The notes under the pieces were generated by a model, which was given only the letters and a program-made list of their open reading frames with translations, had not been told where the DNA came from and searched no databases. The position numbers and the translations under genes were made by a program. A DNA stretch of 64,000 nucleotides from Elusimicrobiota bacterium (GTDB lineage: Bacteria > Elusimicrobiota > Elusimicrobia > UBA1565 > UBA9628): contig JACRDN010000017.1 of assembly GCA_016218575.1 (NCBI GenBank), positions 1 to 64,000 on the forward strand, given 5' to 3'. Below, one piece after another: positions 16,446-26,241 of the stretch (positions within the stretch are counted from its first letter, which is position 1; each line of letters opens with the position of its first letter).

Positions 16446-18419
16446 TTAACGAGAGAGGGCTTTTAGGATCAGAAAAACTGTCGTGGCCGAGAGCTTGGCC
16501 TTTTGCTTTTCGGCGGGCTTGTCCTTGAGCTGTCTCTCCAAGGCGTGGAAAAACCCCGGCAAAAGTTTCGCCATTTCCTCGGCGGCCTCGCCGGCCAAGG
16601 TGGCGTTGGGGCCGTAGAGCAGATATTGAAAATGGCTGAAAACAAGGTTCCAGCCGGGCTGGGGGTCCCTAACGCCCTGCTCAAATATCGAGGAGTCGAG
16701 GATATGCATATCCGCGCTTAGAAGCTGTATGAGGCGGCCCTTAGTAAATAGGGGCAAGATGGCTTCGATGAGGCTGTTGGTCTGATGCTCGAACATCCGG
16801 ACGTCGGCCGGTTCCCGGGAAAAACGCTCCCGCTCCACCCGAAGAGCCAAAAGGAGGGGCAGGGCCTGATTGTCCAGGAGGTATCGGTCCATATCCTCCA
16901 GAGATTCCACGGCTTTGTTCCTGGCGAGGAATTTAGCGGGGTCGTTGCGCGTCTCCTCCAGGAACCATTCCAGCTCATCGAGCCTGCGTGTCAGGGAATC
17001 TCTCTCCGTCTCCGGCGCTGAATTCAGCCAGGACAGGCTCAGGCGCTTGACCGTCGAGAAATGCGCGCGGACCTGGGAGAGAGTTCCCGGCCGGGCCCGC
17101 GCCAGTTCGATTTCTTCCATGGTCAGGATCGGTTCGGGCTCCGGCTCCTCTGGTTCTGGTAAAGAAAATGGGTCTTTGGCGCCGGGAACATGAGGTCTCT
17201 GCGCGATTTTCTCCTGTTTTTGAATGAGAGCGTATTGCTTCTTGATTCTCTCGCGGATGCTGTCCTCCAAAAGACTTTCTACCCGAGACAGGAGGAAATC
17301 CAGGTCCCGGGCGTTTCTTGCGAGGGCGGCGGGGTCGTCGAGCTCGAGGCGGTCATAAAGACTGTGATACGCCAATATCTGCTCGGCCCTCTTATTGGCC
17401 GCTTCGGCGGCGGCGGCCCTGTTGAGGCTCAGCCAATCCGAGCTGGGTGCAGTGTCCGCCAATAGAACGTCCAGAATATTTTGATCTCGAGGCGTCAACC
17501 GAGGCAAAACGGGCTGAAGTTGGGCCGAACTCCAGGGAGGCTGCAGGGGGTTGGGGTTGCTCTCGCGGATATCCCAGTGGCGAACCGCGCCCTGGTCGCC
17601 GCGGGCGAGCAGGTATTTCCCGTCCGGGCTCAAGGAGACGCGTTCCAGGCGGCCTGGGACCGAAAGTTGGGTATCGGCGACCTGGATCGTTCCGTTGGGC
17701 TCGACCGTGACGAGCCCCTCTCCGGAGTGGGCGTTTACGTTGATCCCGTCCTCGGCGCTGTAGATAAGGCTGTAATGGGCGAACTCCTCCTTCAAGTGCC
17801 TGTCAATCAATTCTCGCAGGCCGGCTCGGCGCGAGGCGGAGAGCCCCTCTAGGAGGCTGGAGTAGGCGCTCCAAAGTCCGGGACCGTAGATTTCGGCAAG
17901 AACTTCGGCGCGCGCCCGGATTGCCTTCAGTTGAAACCGCATTATATCCAGTTCCGCCGCGTCGGCGCTTGGCACGGCCCCGAGGGTCTGCTCGACCGCC
18001 TCGCGAAATCGCGCCTCCACGTCATCCCGGCCCTTCAGAAGAGCCTTTCTCGCGTCCTTGAGAATCGCGCGCTTGTCGGCCAGAGGAGCCTCGGGGTCGG
18101 CCAGGACGTCCAACCGGGTCTTGTCCAGCTCCAGGTGCCTCAGGAAGGGGGCCAGGGCCTTGGAGGTCTCGAGATCCTCGGTATTAATTCGGGCCAGGAA
18201 CCCCAGATCGGGAAATTCCGCCAGGAACCAGCTGTTATACGGCAGGCGCAAGCGCTCGGCCAGTCGCTCGGCCATGAAGCGCGGCCGGGCCGTCGGAAGG
18301 GAGAACATGACTGCCTGGTTTACCCGGGATAACGTCAAGCGAGGTGCTGCGCCCGCGGCCACGACGGCGCCCTGGCCGGCCAGGGCGCATAAAACGGCGG
18401 CGAGCACCAGATTTCTCAT
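16446..18419 (-). CDS. Exported protein of unknown function with WD40-like blade
   Basis: This 657-residue protein begins with a signal peptide (NLVLAAVLCALAGQGAVVAAGA). The body is mostly charged and helical. One WD40-like blade (LERVSLSPDGKYLLARGDQGAVRHWD) lies near residues 255-285, and a Pro/Glu-rich linker (SLPEPEEPEPEP) near 440. No enzyme motif was recognised. It is transcribed divergently from the 2441-residue AAA+/VWA gene, sharing a 163-bp intergenic region. That protein also has blades with the same FSPDxxxL...VxxWD pattern, so the two may work together. The -10-like CATACT lies seven bases before the ATG. Confidence 0.6.
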   Translation of the reverse strand: MRNLVLAAVLCALAGQGAVVAAGAAPRLTLSRVNQAVMFSLPTARPRFMAERLAERLRLPYNSWFLAEFPDLGFLARINTEDLETSKALAPFLRHLELDKTRLDVLADPEAPLADKRAILKDARKALLKGRDDVEARFREAVEQTLGAVPSADAAELDIMRFQLKAIRARAEVLAEIYGPGLWSAYSSLLEGLSASRRAGLRELIDRHLKEEFAHYSLIYSAEDGINVNAHSGEGLVTVEPNGTIQVADTQLSVPGRLERVSLSPDGKYLLARGDQGAVRHWDIRESNPNPLQPPWSSAQLQPVLPRLTPRDQNILDVLLADTAPSSDWLSLNRAAAAEAANKRAEQILAYHSLYDRLELDDPAALARNARDLDFLLSRVESLLEDSIRERIKKQYALIQKQEKIAQRPHVPGAKDPFSLPEPEEPEPEPILTMEEIELARARPGTLSQVRAHFSTVKRLSLSWLNSAPETERDSLTRRLDELEWFLEETRNDPAKFLARNKAVESLEDMDRYLLDNQALPLLLALRVERERFSREPADVRMFEHQTNSLIEAILPLFTKGRLIQLLSADMHILDSSIFEQGVRDPQPGWNLVFSHFQYLLYGPNATLAGEAAEEMAKLLPGFFHALERQLKDKPAEKQKAKLSATTVFLILKALSR

Positions 18420-18487
18420 AATGAATAGTATGCCCAGTGCGAGGCCTCTGCGCGAGGGTCTTACGGGGCAAAGAAGGGGTGGGTCTT

Positions 18488-18548
18488 TAGGGCCTGGGGA
18501 ATAGGTCTTTTATCGATTTTAAGGGAGTCCCAAGGACCTATAAGGCCC
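18488..18548 (+). promoter_or_regulatory. GGCCC motif region upstream of the giant AAA+/VWA gene
   Basis: Two related motifs lie here: TAGGGCCTGGGGAATAGGTC (18488-18507, inverted orientation) and AGGACCTATAAGGCCC (18533-18548). The GGCCC of the second ends 34 nt before the GTG start, where a -35 element would be for a near-leaderless mRNA. Close relatives occur before 44747 and 63095. No ordinary TTGACA box is present. Confidence 0.5.
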
Positions 18549-18582
18549 CTCAGGGCTTATTGTTAACATAACCGGCGCCCCG

Positions 18583-21500
18583 GTGAAGAAGCTCATCTCC
18601 TGCCTCATTTCAGTCGCCCTCATCACCGCCGGCTTTCCGTGGACGGCTTTGGCCGAAGGCGGGGTCAAGGCGGTCCCCTCGCCGCTTCCGGCGCCGATAT
18701 TCGGCATGGCTCAAGCCCCCGGCCGGAGGATTATGCCGATTAGTGCGGGCGCGCGCATAGTCCGGGACAAATTGCTGGGCCGGCGGGGCTCAAAAGACGT
18801 GTTCTCGATACGGTTCCGTCCGGACGTCGATGCGGCCGACCGCCTCAGCGGCCGGGAATGGGAGGTCTGGCTCGCGGAACGAAACCTTTACGAGGTTGCC
18901 GGCGGCGAGGGATGGGCCTTGATCGGGGTATCGGAGGGGGGGCGAGTTCTGCGCAAGAACGTCGTCCCGGCCGTGGCGCGCGCGGTTCTGGAGATGGCGA
19001 GGCAGCCCTTCGTCCACGAATTGGAAGTCCACCCTCAGGTGTACCGGCGCATCCATTCCTCGGTGGAGCGGGCGCTCATGGGGGAAACGACCGGGACGAA
19101 TTCCAGCGCCGAGAAAGAGAGCGCCGCCGCGAGAGAGGTTTTCGGACGGAGTTGGGGGGCTTCTTTCCGTTATTTGGGTATCACGGCTCTTGGAGCCGTG
19201 CCGGGCGCTTCGCTGTGGAAAGCCGACGCCAATAATTCCTCGAGCCGGGGCGCGATCCTTCCATCTGCTTGGAACCAGTCCGAGGAAACGGTCGATACCG
19301 TCCTTGCCGAGCCCCGCGGCCAGCAGTTCAAGATGATGAAATTCAGTCCGGATAGCCTCCGCTTGATCACGGTCAACGAGTGGGGTACTGTTCACATATG
19401 GGACACCGGAACCGGGCGCCTTCTAAAGAGCATCCGCTCTCTCGAGTACATCCCATCCCCCGGCAATCAACTTGCGCACGAAACGCCGCGCCAATTTTTC
19501 CTGGATGGACAGACCATCACGATCAGGCCTTGGGGTTACTATTTTCGTAAGGGAAACCGCATTCCCACGGCCTTGGTCGTCAATTGGGGAGGGAATGATA
19601 TTTCAGTTAATGGGGACAAGCTTCAAACCGAGAGTCCGGACGGCCGTTTCAAGGCCTATACCGCCGGGCTCTTGGCGAGCCCCGAGCTTGTTCTGCGCGG
19701 CCCGCGGCCGGCTGTGATCGGTCCAGCCGCTAAAAATGCTCTTGAGGCGGCGGTCTCCGAAGAACTTTCCGCTCCCGCGCAGAGGCTCGAGCCGGGGAGG
19801 GAAGGCGGAGCGTGGGCGCATTTCGGGTCCATGTGGGGGCTTTTGAGCCGGGCTGCGCCGTTTCTGTGGCTTTTCGGCTTGGGTCTTATGGGCCTCTTGG
19901 AGCATTTCTTCGCGCCCGGAAGCGGCCTGGTCCTGGGCGCGGCCATGATCCCGCCGCCCCTTGGCCGAAAGCTGTTTTGGGACGCTCGTCAGGACGATAC
20001 AATCGAGGTTTTGGAGGACTTAGAGCAGCTCGGCTTCGAGGATGGGGCCTTGCCCGAAGTGGCCAAGGCCATCGGGGCATTCTACGCCGAGATCCGCAAG
20101 GACGAGAACAAGCCCCGCGGCAAGGACGGCCGCAAGGAGGCGTTCAACCAGAGGGATATTTCCAGGGCTTGGGCTGCGGCCTTCGCCCTGCAGTACCGCC
20201 AGCTCCGGGTCGTGGCGCCGAACCGCCGCTTGGCCGCTTTCGCGGCGTTTTACCGGGCCTTGGAATTCGCCTACGGGGCGGGCTTGGAATACGATCCCGC
20301 CGATAATGACCCGAACAACGGGGACCGCAAGGCCTTCGAGAAGGTTTTAGCCGATCCCAAAAACGGGGTTCTCCGCGCGCTGGCCCGGGGCCTCAAACTG
20401 AAAGTTCCCGCTGCGGCGAAAGGCCGGCCGGCCCCGGGCCTCGAGTCGTTCATAGACGGCGTTATTCAAGCCCAGGATGCGCGGCTTTCTCTTCAGGTGC
20501 TGTCGGAAAGGGCCGACAAGGTCCCTCTGCCGGAGACGCTCATGCCGGGCCAGGCCCCTCCCCTCTTGGAGCCGAGCGGGGCCGCGCTCCGGAGCTTCGA
20601 GGATATGAAGGCGCAATTCGTGACTGAAGTGGATCGCGGCGGGCAGAGAGTCCGAATCGAGAGCGCTTGGAGTGTTTTACGCCATATTACGACGGCCGTG
20701 AGGCTCAACCTGCCCGCGCTTGCGGTGGGGCCTACCGGAACCGGAAAAAGCGCCGCGATCAAATGGCTGGCCGCGGTCATGGGCGTGCCTCATTTGGCCG
20801 TAGCCATGAAACCCTCGAGCGGCAAGGACGAGCTTATGGGCTCGATCAACATCACCCCCAAGGGCCTGGCCTGGCAGTGGGGCTACCTCGTCAAGGCCAT
20901 CGCCAACGGGGACTGGGTCACCTTGGAGGAGGTCAATCTCGCTCCTACCGAGGTTCTTGAGTTTCTCAACGAGTTCTTGAACTCCGGCTTCGTGCGCCTG
21001 ACCCAATACCTCGACCCCGAGACTCTGGAGCATGTCCTGCCTCGCGAGCTTTATGAATCGTTGAAAGAAAACGGATTCATCCTCAAGCCGCATCCCCGGT
21101 TCAGGCTGTTTATGACCATGAACCCGGCCTCCTACGCGGCGCGCAACAAGCTGGCCCAGACCTTGACCAATCGCTCCGTCCAGCTGTGGGTGCCGGATTA
21201 TTCGCCCGTGGAAATCCGGTATATGCTGGAGGCCCGCTTCGGCATCGAACCCGGGCTGGCCCTGACGTTGGTCGAGTCGATCTATGAGCCGCTTAAGAAT
21301 ATGGTCCGGAGCGGCAGGCTGGGCAAGGGCTGGAAGGACAGGTATGAATTCAACCTCAGGACCTTGCTGAGGGTGACCGGCTTGTATAAGGAAAATCTGG
21401 AGCTTTACGCGCAGGCGCACCCCGAGAAACCCATGGACGAGCGCACGGAGCGCCTGCTTATGGCCCGGGCCCTGTGGGAAGGTATTGGAGTGACGATGCG

Positions 21501-24500
21501 CGGGGACGTGGACCGCAAGGTGCTGTGGACGCTTTTCAATGTGGCTTTGGGGCTCAAGAAGAAGTATGGCATCACGCAAGAGGAGGTTCTGCCTCGGGTA
21601 CGGGCTATACGGCTCGATCGAAAGAGGCGCGAGATCGTCTTCGACGACGCCCTTCTGCCCTTGCGCCTGCCCCTGCGGCCGGGAGGGGCCTTCGTGCCTC
21701 CTGAGGACTTCGACTTGCCGCCTACCCAGCAGACCCTTAACCACATCTATTGGTACGCGCGCCGGATGCTCCGCGGCCAGAACAGGCTCTCGGTGGGCGA
21801 GACCTCGGCCGGAAAGACCACCATGGTCCAATATATCCACCGCATCCGGCACGCCGCCCTCTTCTACACCAACCTGTCTTCGGACAGCGCGGACTCCGAT
21901 ATCGGGGGCGGCTATGAGCCAGACCCCGGGAGTCCCGGCGAGTTTCGCTTCGCCCATGGGCTTCTCAAGCGCGCGGGGGAGGAATACGGCGGCGAGGGAT
22001 CCACCTTGGCCATAGACGAGTTCAACTTCAACGCCTTGGTCGAATACTTCAACACGGCCATGGACGACGGCTATATCGTTACCCCCGTCGGGAAGGTGAA
22101 GCTCGGGCCTCAGACCTCTATTGACGCGCTCATGAACCCCCCTAGCTCCCAGGGGCGCAGTATGCTGAGCCCGGCCCTGCGCGGCCGCTTTTGGGAGATA
22201 TGGATAGAGGAGCCGGATCAGAAAGAGGCCACCTTGCGGGCCGGCTACGTTCTCCGGAAGTTCATGAAAATCCTGGGCGTCGCCGCGTTGTTTGTGGGAG
22301 GCGCTCTCCTGCTCGGCCCCACCGGGGCTTTGGCCTCGACTCCAGTCGCAGCCGTAGCGCAAGGGACGGCGCCGGTTTTCGGGATCGCGGCTTCCCTGGC
22401 CTTGGCGGCCGTTTTAAATTGGAGAAAAGACTTCTGGAGCCGCATTGGCGTTCATAGCCGGCTCCGGGCAAGGTTTTTGGGGCCGCGAGACGCCAACATC
22501 ATCGATATTTATGTCGACTGGGCTGACGTTGGCCGGCTGGTCAAGGCCTGCGCTTCGCTGGGACTGGAGCTCGAAGTTCCCGAGCGCAGAGAGTGTGGCC
22601 ACTGCGTCGCCAAGGGCTCGGGATCGGCCGAGGCTCTGGCCGCGGGAGTCCTGAAATTGGCCGGGAGGGACTTCATTGAAAGAATCGAGGTCCATCAGGC
22701 CGTTTACAACCGGGTCTCCGCCATGATGGCCGGGGAAAGGTCCGTGGTCGTTTCCAAGGAATTGGAGAATCGAGGGGCAATGCCCGATCCTCAATCGTCC
22801 GGCACGGCCCGCGAGGCGTTCGGCAACGCATGGGGTTTCATGGCCGGGCTTGGACTCAGGACAGGCGTTGATCGGAGAGTGTTTCATAGCCTAGAGTTGT
22901 CCGATCCTTTGACGATCCAGGTCGGCGACGAGGGATCCCTGCTGGCTCTGCACCCGAGCCGAGACCTCGCGGCTACCGTTGGGGAAGTGCCCGACGATTC
23001 GTCCAGCAGGGACAACCATGTTTCCCTATGGGACAGCCGGACGGGCGCCAGAATTAAGACGCTGGACATCGCGGAAAAGAAGTCCATCAATGATATCCAT
23101 TCCCTCGGTTTTAGCCCGGACGGCGGCATTCTAGCCGTGGCCGTCCGCAGCGGATGGCGATGGATCGTCAGGCTTTGGAATACCCGGACTTGGAAGCCCT
23201 TGCGCCGGTTCATTGGCATCCGGGCGTTTGCCTTCAGCCCCGATTCCAAGGCGCTTTTTCTTGTTGGGAATAAGCAAATGCGCTTGGTCGAGAGCGGGTC
23301 TTGGAGAACCATATGGTCCGGGCGGGCTCGGGCCAGCACCTTCGAGTGGGCCGACAGGCGCCGACCCGCCTTTAGTCCGGACGGGAAGCGTATCGCCTTG
23401 AAGCTTAAAGACGAGGTGATTCATCTCCTGGATTCGGCCACGGGCCGATGGATCGCGTCGCCGGCGCCGCCGGGCAAGGAGAATTTGTTCCGGCAGCAAA
23501 ATCTCTCGGGCTTCCAGTATTCTCCCGATGGAAGGACGGCGGCGGCTATCCTATACGGAAACTGGCTTCTGGTGGGCGATGCCCAGACCGGGCGGAAGCG
23601 GAAAAGCTTTCTGCCTCCCTTCAGGAGATCTTTCGATTCCCTGGCCTGGCATCCCGACGGGCGTCTCTTGGTCGCGGTCCCCTCGAAAGACGCAGGCCCG
23701 CTGATATTTCGGGTTGGAACCTGGCAGGTCGAAGAAAAGCTGCCCGTACAAAACGGCCCTAGTGCTGCCGCTTTCAGCGGCGATGGAAGGAGGCTGGCTA
23801 TTAAGGCGGGTGGGGAGCTCACGATTTGGCGGATGCAGAACGAAGCGGACCGGGCCGCCATGGTGGAGGGGGAGTTGATCCATGGGGCCGAGAGGACTGT
23901 TTCGGGAGGGGGTCTAGGCACGGCCCGGGACGTGTTCGCAAGCGCCTGGAGCGCTGCCGTTGGCGGCTTATGGCGCATCACCATCGGCATGGCCGAGAGC
24001 GCGAGCTCCGCGGTGTCCGGCGCAACCGTGGAGGACCTTCTCAGGGAGAGCCGGGTGCCGCGCGGGAAATGGGCCGAGGTCAAGCGCAAGCTCGCCGAAG
24101 TTTGGGATATCTTGTCCGCCTTGGGCGTGGCCTTCGGCGGGCAGCGCGCGCTTCAATTCCGGATCGGGCAGTGGTGGGAAACCAATCTGGACGAGGGAAT
24201 CATTTTTATTCCCTTAAAGGAGATTCTCAAGCATCTCGATAATCTCAAGGTCCTGATCGGCGCCATCCTGCACGAGGCCGGTCATGTTTTCTACACGCGC
24301 CTGCACAAGCTGGCCGAGTACATGCCTTTTTTGCAAGCGACCGGAGCGCCGGAGGCCGTGCACACCCTTTTCAACGTCTTGGATGACATGTACTTGGAGC
24401 ACGCCGAGTCCCAACGTCTGCCCGGGGCCCCCGAGTATTTGGAGTCCCTGCACGCGGCTTATCGTCCGGATTTGTTCCGCGGGGATCTGGGGCTTGCCAA

Positions 24501-25908
24501 GGAGCTTAAGGGCAAGCCCATGGGAAATAGCCAAGAGGACCAGGTCAAGGCTCTCTTCCCGCACGAGGAATATCTGGACGCTCTGCGCTCTTTCTGGATG
24601 ACGCGGCAATTCCCCGCGCAGTATGTCAACCCCGAGGTCGCGCGGGCGGTGCAAGCCACGGCCGGTTCCGTTGAGTCCATCCTGGACCTGCTTCCCGAAG
24701 CGCCGACGCCGAGCGAGGCCGAGCTCTTGGAGTTGTCGCGCAGGCGCTTTGACCTCATTAGGGAAAAGATCGCGCCGCGGTATTTGGAGCTCATCGAGCT
24801 CAGCCGCCGGCGACTCGAGGAGGAAAGCTTGGGAAATCCCGATCAAATCATTGGTCAGCGCGCCGAAAGGATCGCGGAGAAGCTCGCGCCCAGCCATGGC
24901 CACGAAGGGCACGGGCCCCGGGAAGGGGCCGCCGCCAAGCCTCGGGGACAGCGTTCCGCGCCTTTGGGAAAACCCGAGTCTTCGCGCCGGTCGGGACGCC
25001 CGGCCGGCGCAAGGCCCATAGGAAAAAGGGCCGTGCGAGATATAATCAATCGCCACGAGGATGTCATGGCGCTCGTTCGGCCGGGCAATTTCTACGAGCA
25101 GTCCTTGTCCAGGATATTCCACCTCATCGACGGCTTCGTGGGCCGCATCGACAACCTCTTCGCCAAGAACAGCAAGCCCGGGTGGGAGGGTTTTTTCTCA
25201 AAATCGCCGGGCCGGGTCAATATCAGGCGCTTCATGGCGGGCAGGGCGAGGGGTTGGCGCAATAAGGGCGATTTCAAGTTCTGGGAGCGCCGGAGGCTTC
25301 CGACGAAGCGCGACTACAAAGCCCGGATACTGATCGACCTCTCCGGCTCCATGGGCGGCTCCAAGCTCGAGCGCACCCTCGACCTCGTGGCCTGGATGAT
25401 GGAGTCCTACGAAAGGCTCGGGATTGATTACAGCATCATGGGTTTCGCGGACGACGTCTACCTCTTCAAGGACTTCGCCGGAAGCCCAGAGCAGGTTCAG
25501 CCTCTTAGCTCCGATGAAAAAGAGAGTATCTTCGCCAAGGTCCGCGCCGCCGGCAAAGGCGGCACCAACGATGTGGGGGGGGTGCTGGCGGCCCTCCAGG
25601 GCGACGAGGAGAAGGGTTTCTCGAGCCTCGAGGACCAGGACGTGGAGTTCCGGTCCTTGGTCGTCGTGACCGATGGCGAGGGCAACGGCAAGAATTCCGA
25701 CCAAATGGGCGCGGCCTTGGCTCAGGCCGCTGAGAAGCGGGTCAGCGTCATCGGGATCGGGATCGGTGAGGGCATGTCTTACGTCAAGGAGCGCTACCCG
25801 GGCGCGCATGTTTTGGAGCCGGATATGGAACACATGACCGACGCGGTTTCGGGGGCCTTCGAGCGGGAACTCGAGAGGAGCTTCGAGGTTGGGGTGCCGG
25901 TGCGTTAG
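18583..25908 (+). CDS. Giant exported AAA+ / WD40 / metallopeptidase-like / VWA protein
   Basis: This 2441-residue single chain starts at GTG with a signal peptide (KLISCLISVALITAGFPWTALA). Module I (about 70-200) is followed by a WD40-like blade and a hydrophobic segment (425-452). AAA+ module 1 has GPTGTGKS at 716-723, LEEVN at 781-785 and MTMNP near 844-848. AAA+ module 2 has GETSAGKTT at 1072-1080 and IDEFN near 1144-1148. Membrane segments lie near 1229-1251 and 1263-1281. A second copy of module I (1290-1425), six or seven WD40-like blades (1440-1755), HEAGH (1897-1901) with LDDMYLEHAE (1933-1942), and a C-terminal VWA domain with MIDAS DLSGS (2252-2256), T2328 and D2364 follow. MoxR/VWA and CobS/CobT pairs are the nearest architecture known to me, normally on separate genes. 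Function is unknown. Confidence 0.8.
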   Translation: MKKLISCLISVALITAGFPWTALAEGGVKAVPSPLPAPIFGMAQAPGRRIMPISAGARIVRDKLLGRRGSKDVFSIRFRPDVDAADRLSGREWEVWLAERNLYEVAGGEGWALIGVSEGGRVLRKNVVPAVARAVLEMARQPFVHELEVHPQVYRRIHSSVERALMGETTGTNSSAEKESAAAREVFGRSWGASFRYLGITALGAVPGASLWKADANNSSSRGAILPSAWNQSEETVDTVLAEPRGQQFKMMKFSPDSLRLITVNEWGTVHIWDTGTGRLLKSIRSLEYIPSPGNQLAHETPRQFFLDGQTITIRPWGYYFRKGNRIPTALVVNWGGNDISVNGDKLQTESPDGRFKAYTAGLLASPELVLRGPRPAVIGPAAKNALEAAVSEELSAPAQRLEPGREGGAWAHFGSMWGLLSRAAPFLWLFGLGLMGLLEHFFAPGSGLVLGAAMIPPPLGRKLFWDARQDDTIEVLEDLEQLGFEDGALPEVAKAIGAFYAEIRKDENKPRGKDGRKEAFNQRDISRAWAAAFALQYRQLRVVAPNRRLAAFAAFYRALEFAYGAGLEYDPADNDPNNGDRKAFEKVLADPKNGVLRALARGLKLKVPAAAKGRPAPGLESFIDGVIQAQDARLSLQVLSERADKVPLPETLMPGQAPPLLEPSGAALRSFEDMKAQFVTEVDRGGQRVRIESAWSVLRHITTAVRLNLPALAVGPTGTGKSAAIKWLAAVMGVPHLAVAMKPSSGKDELMGSINITPKGLAWQWGYLVKAIANGDWVTLEEVNLAPTEVLEFLNEFLNSGFVRLTQYLDPETLEHVLPRELYESLKENGFILKPHPRFRLFMTMNPASYAARNKLAQTLTNRSVQLWVPDYSPVEIRYMLEARFGIEPGLALTLVESIYEPLKNMVRSGRLGKGWKDRYEFNLRTLLRVTGLYKENLELYAQAHPEKPMDERTERLLMARALWEGIGVTMRGDVDRKVLWTLFNVALGLKKKYGITQEEVLPRVRAIRLDRKRREIVFDDALLPLRLPLRPGGAFVPPEDFDLPPTQQTLNHIYWYARRMLRGQNRLSVGETSAGKTTMVQYIHRIRHAALFYTNLSSDSADSDIGGGYEPDPGSPGEFRFAHGLLKRAGEEYGGEGSTLAIDEFNFNALVEYFNTAMDDGYIVTPVGKVKLGPQTSIDALMNPPSSQGRSMLSPALRGRFWEIWIEEPDQKEATLRAGYVLRKFMKILGVAALFVGGALLLGPTGALASTPVAAVAQGTAPVFGIAASLALAAVLNWRKDFWSRIGVHSRLRARFLGPRDANIIDIYVDWADVGRLVKACASLGLELEVPERRECGHCVAKGSGSAEALAAGVLKLAGRDFIERIEVHQAVYNRVSAMMAGERSVVVSKELENRGAMPDPQSSGTAREAFGNAWGFMAGLGLRTGVDRRVFHSLELSDPLTIQVGDEGSLLALHPSRDLAATVGEVPDDSSSRDNHVSLWDSRTGARIKTLDIAEKKSINDIHSLGFSPDGGILAVAVRSGWRWIVRLWNTRTWKPLRRFIGIRAFAFSPDSKALFLVGNKQMRLVESGSWRTIWSGRARASTFEWADRRRPAFSPDGKRIALKLKDEVIHLLDSATGRWIASPAPPGKENLFRQQNLSGFQYSPDGRTAAAILYGNWLLVGDAQTGRKRKSFLPPFRRSFDSLAWHPDGRLLVAVPSKDAGPLIFRVGTWQVEEKLPVQNGPSAAAFSGDGRRLAIKAGGELTIWRMQNEADRAAMVEGELIHGAERTVSGGGLGTARDVFASAWSAAVGGLWRITIGMAESASSAVSGATVEDLLRESRVPRGKWAEVKRKLAEVWDILSALGVAFGGQRALQFRIGQWWETNLDEGIIFIPLKEILKHLDNLKVLIGAILHEAGHVFYTRLHKLAEYMPFLQATGAPEAVHTLFNVLDDMYLEHAESQRLPGAPEYLESLHAAYRPDLFRGDLGLAKELKGKPMGNSQEDQVKALFPHEEYLDALRSFWMTRQFPAQYVNPEVARAVQATAGSVESILDLLPEAPTPSEAELLELSRRRFDLIREKIAPRYLELIELSRRRLEEESLGNPDQIIGQRAERIAEKLAPSHGHEGHGPREGAAAKPRGQRSAPLGKPESSRRSGRPAGARPIGKRAVRDIINRHEDVMALVRPGNFYEQSLSRIFHLIDGFVGRIDNLFAKNSKPGWEGFFSKSPGRVNIRRFMAGRARGWRNKGDFKFWERRRLPTKRDYKARILIDLSGSMGGSKLERTLDLVAWMMESYERLGIDYSIMGFADDVYLFKDFAGSPEQVQPLSSDEKESIFAKVRAAGKGGTNDVGGVLAALQGDEEKGFSSLEDQDVEFRSLVVVTDGEGNGKNSDQMGAALAQAAEKRVSVIGIGIGEGMSYVKERYPGAHVLEPDMEHMTDAVSGAFERELERSFEVGVPVR

Positions 25909-25917
25909 CGCCGCGTC

Positions 25918-26241
25918 CTAGACGTTAAAGGACGTCCCGCAGGAGCAGGTGGTCTTGGCGTGGGGGTTGCGGATCTCAAAGCCCGACTTCATCAAGGTCT
26001 CCACCCAATCCACCTCGGAGCCGCCGATGAAGAAGTCCGAGCGGGGGTCCACCACGGCCTTGGCGCCGTGGCCCTCGAATACGATATCGTCCGGATCGGC
26101 TTGGCCGGTGATCTCGAATTCGTAACTCATCCCCGAGCAGCCCCCGGCTCCCACGCGCACGCGCAGGATGGGTTGGGTCTTGCCCTGGCTCTTGGCCAAG
26201 GCCTGGACCTTTTGGGCCGCCTTGGGGGTGAGCGAGATCAT
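25918..26241 (-). CDS. A-type iron-sulfur carrier (IscA/ErpA-like), copy 2
   Basis: This is a 107-residue HesB/IscA-family protein that delivers Fe-S clusters to apo-proteins. The three conserved cysteines are visible as GGCSGMSYEFE and the C-terminal CSCGTSF. The length is typical. Its ATG overlaps the stop of the homologous gene upstream (TGATG), so the two form a tandem operon. Which is ErpA-like and which IscA-like cannot be settled by eye. Confidence 0.9.
   Translation of the reverse strand: MISLTPKAAQKVQALAKSQGKTQPILRVRVGAGGCSGMSYEFEITGQADPDDIVFEGHGAKAVVDPRSDFFIGGSEVDWVETLMKSGFEIRNPHAKTTCSCGTSFNV

Noticed and set aside
18541-18560. Terminator-like stem AAGGCCCCTCAGGGCTT
   Set aside because: The pairing is short and imperfect, and the GGCCC is better explained by the shared upstream motif.
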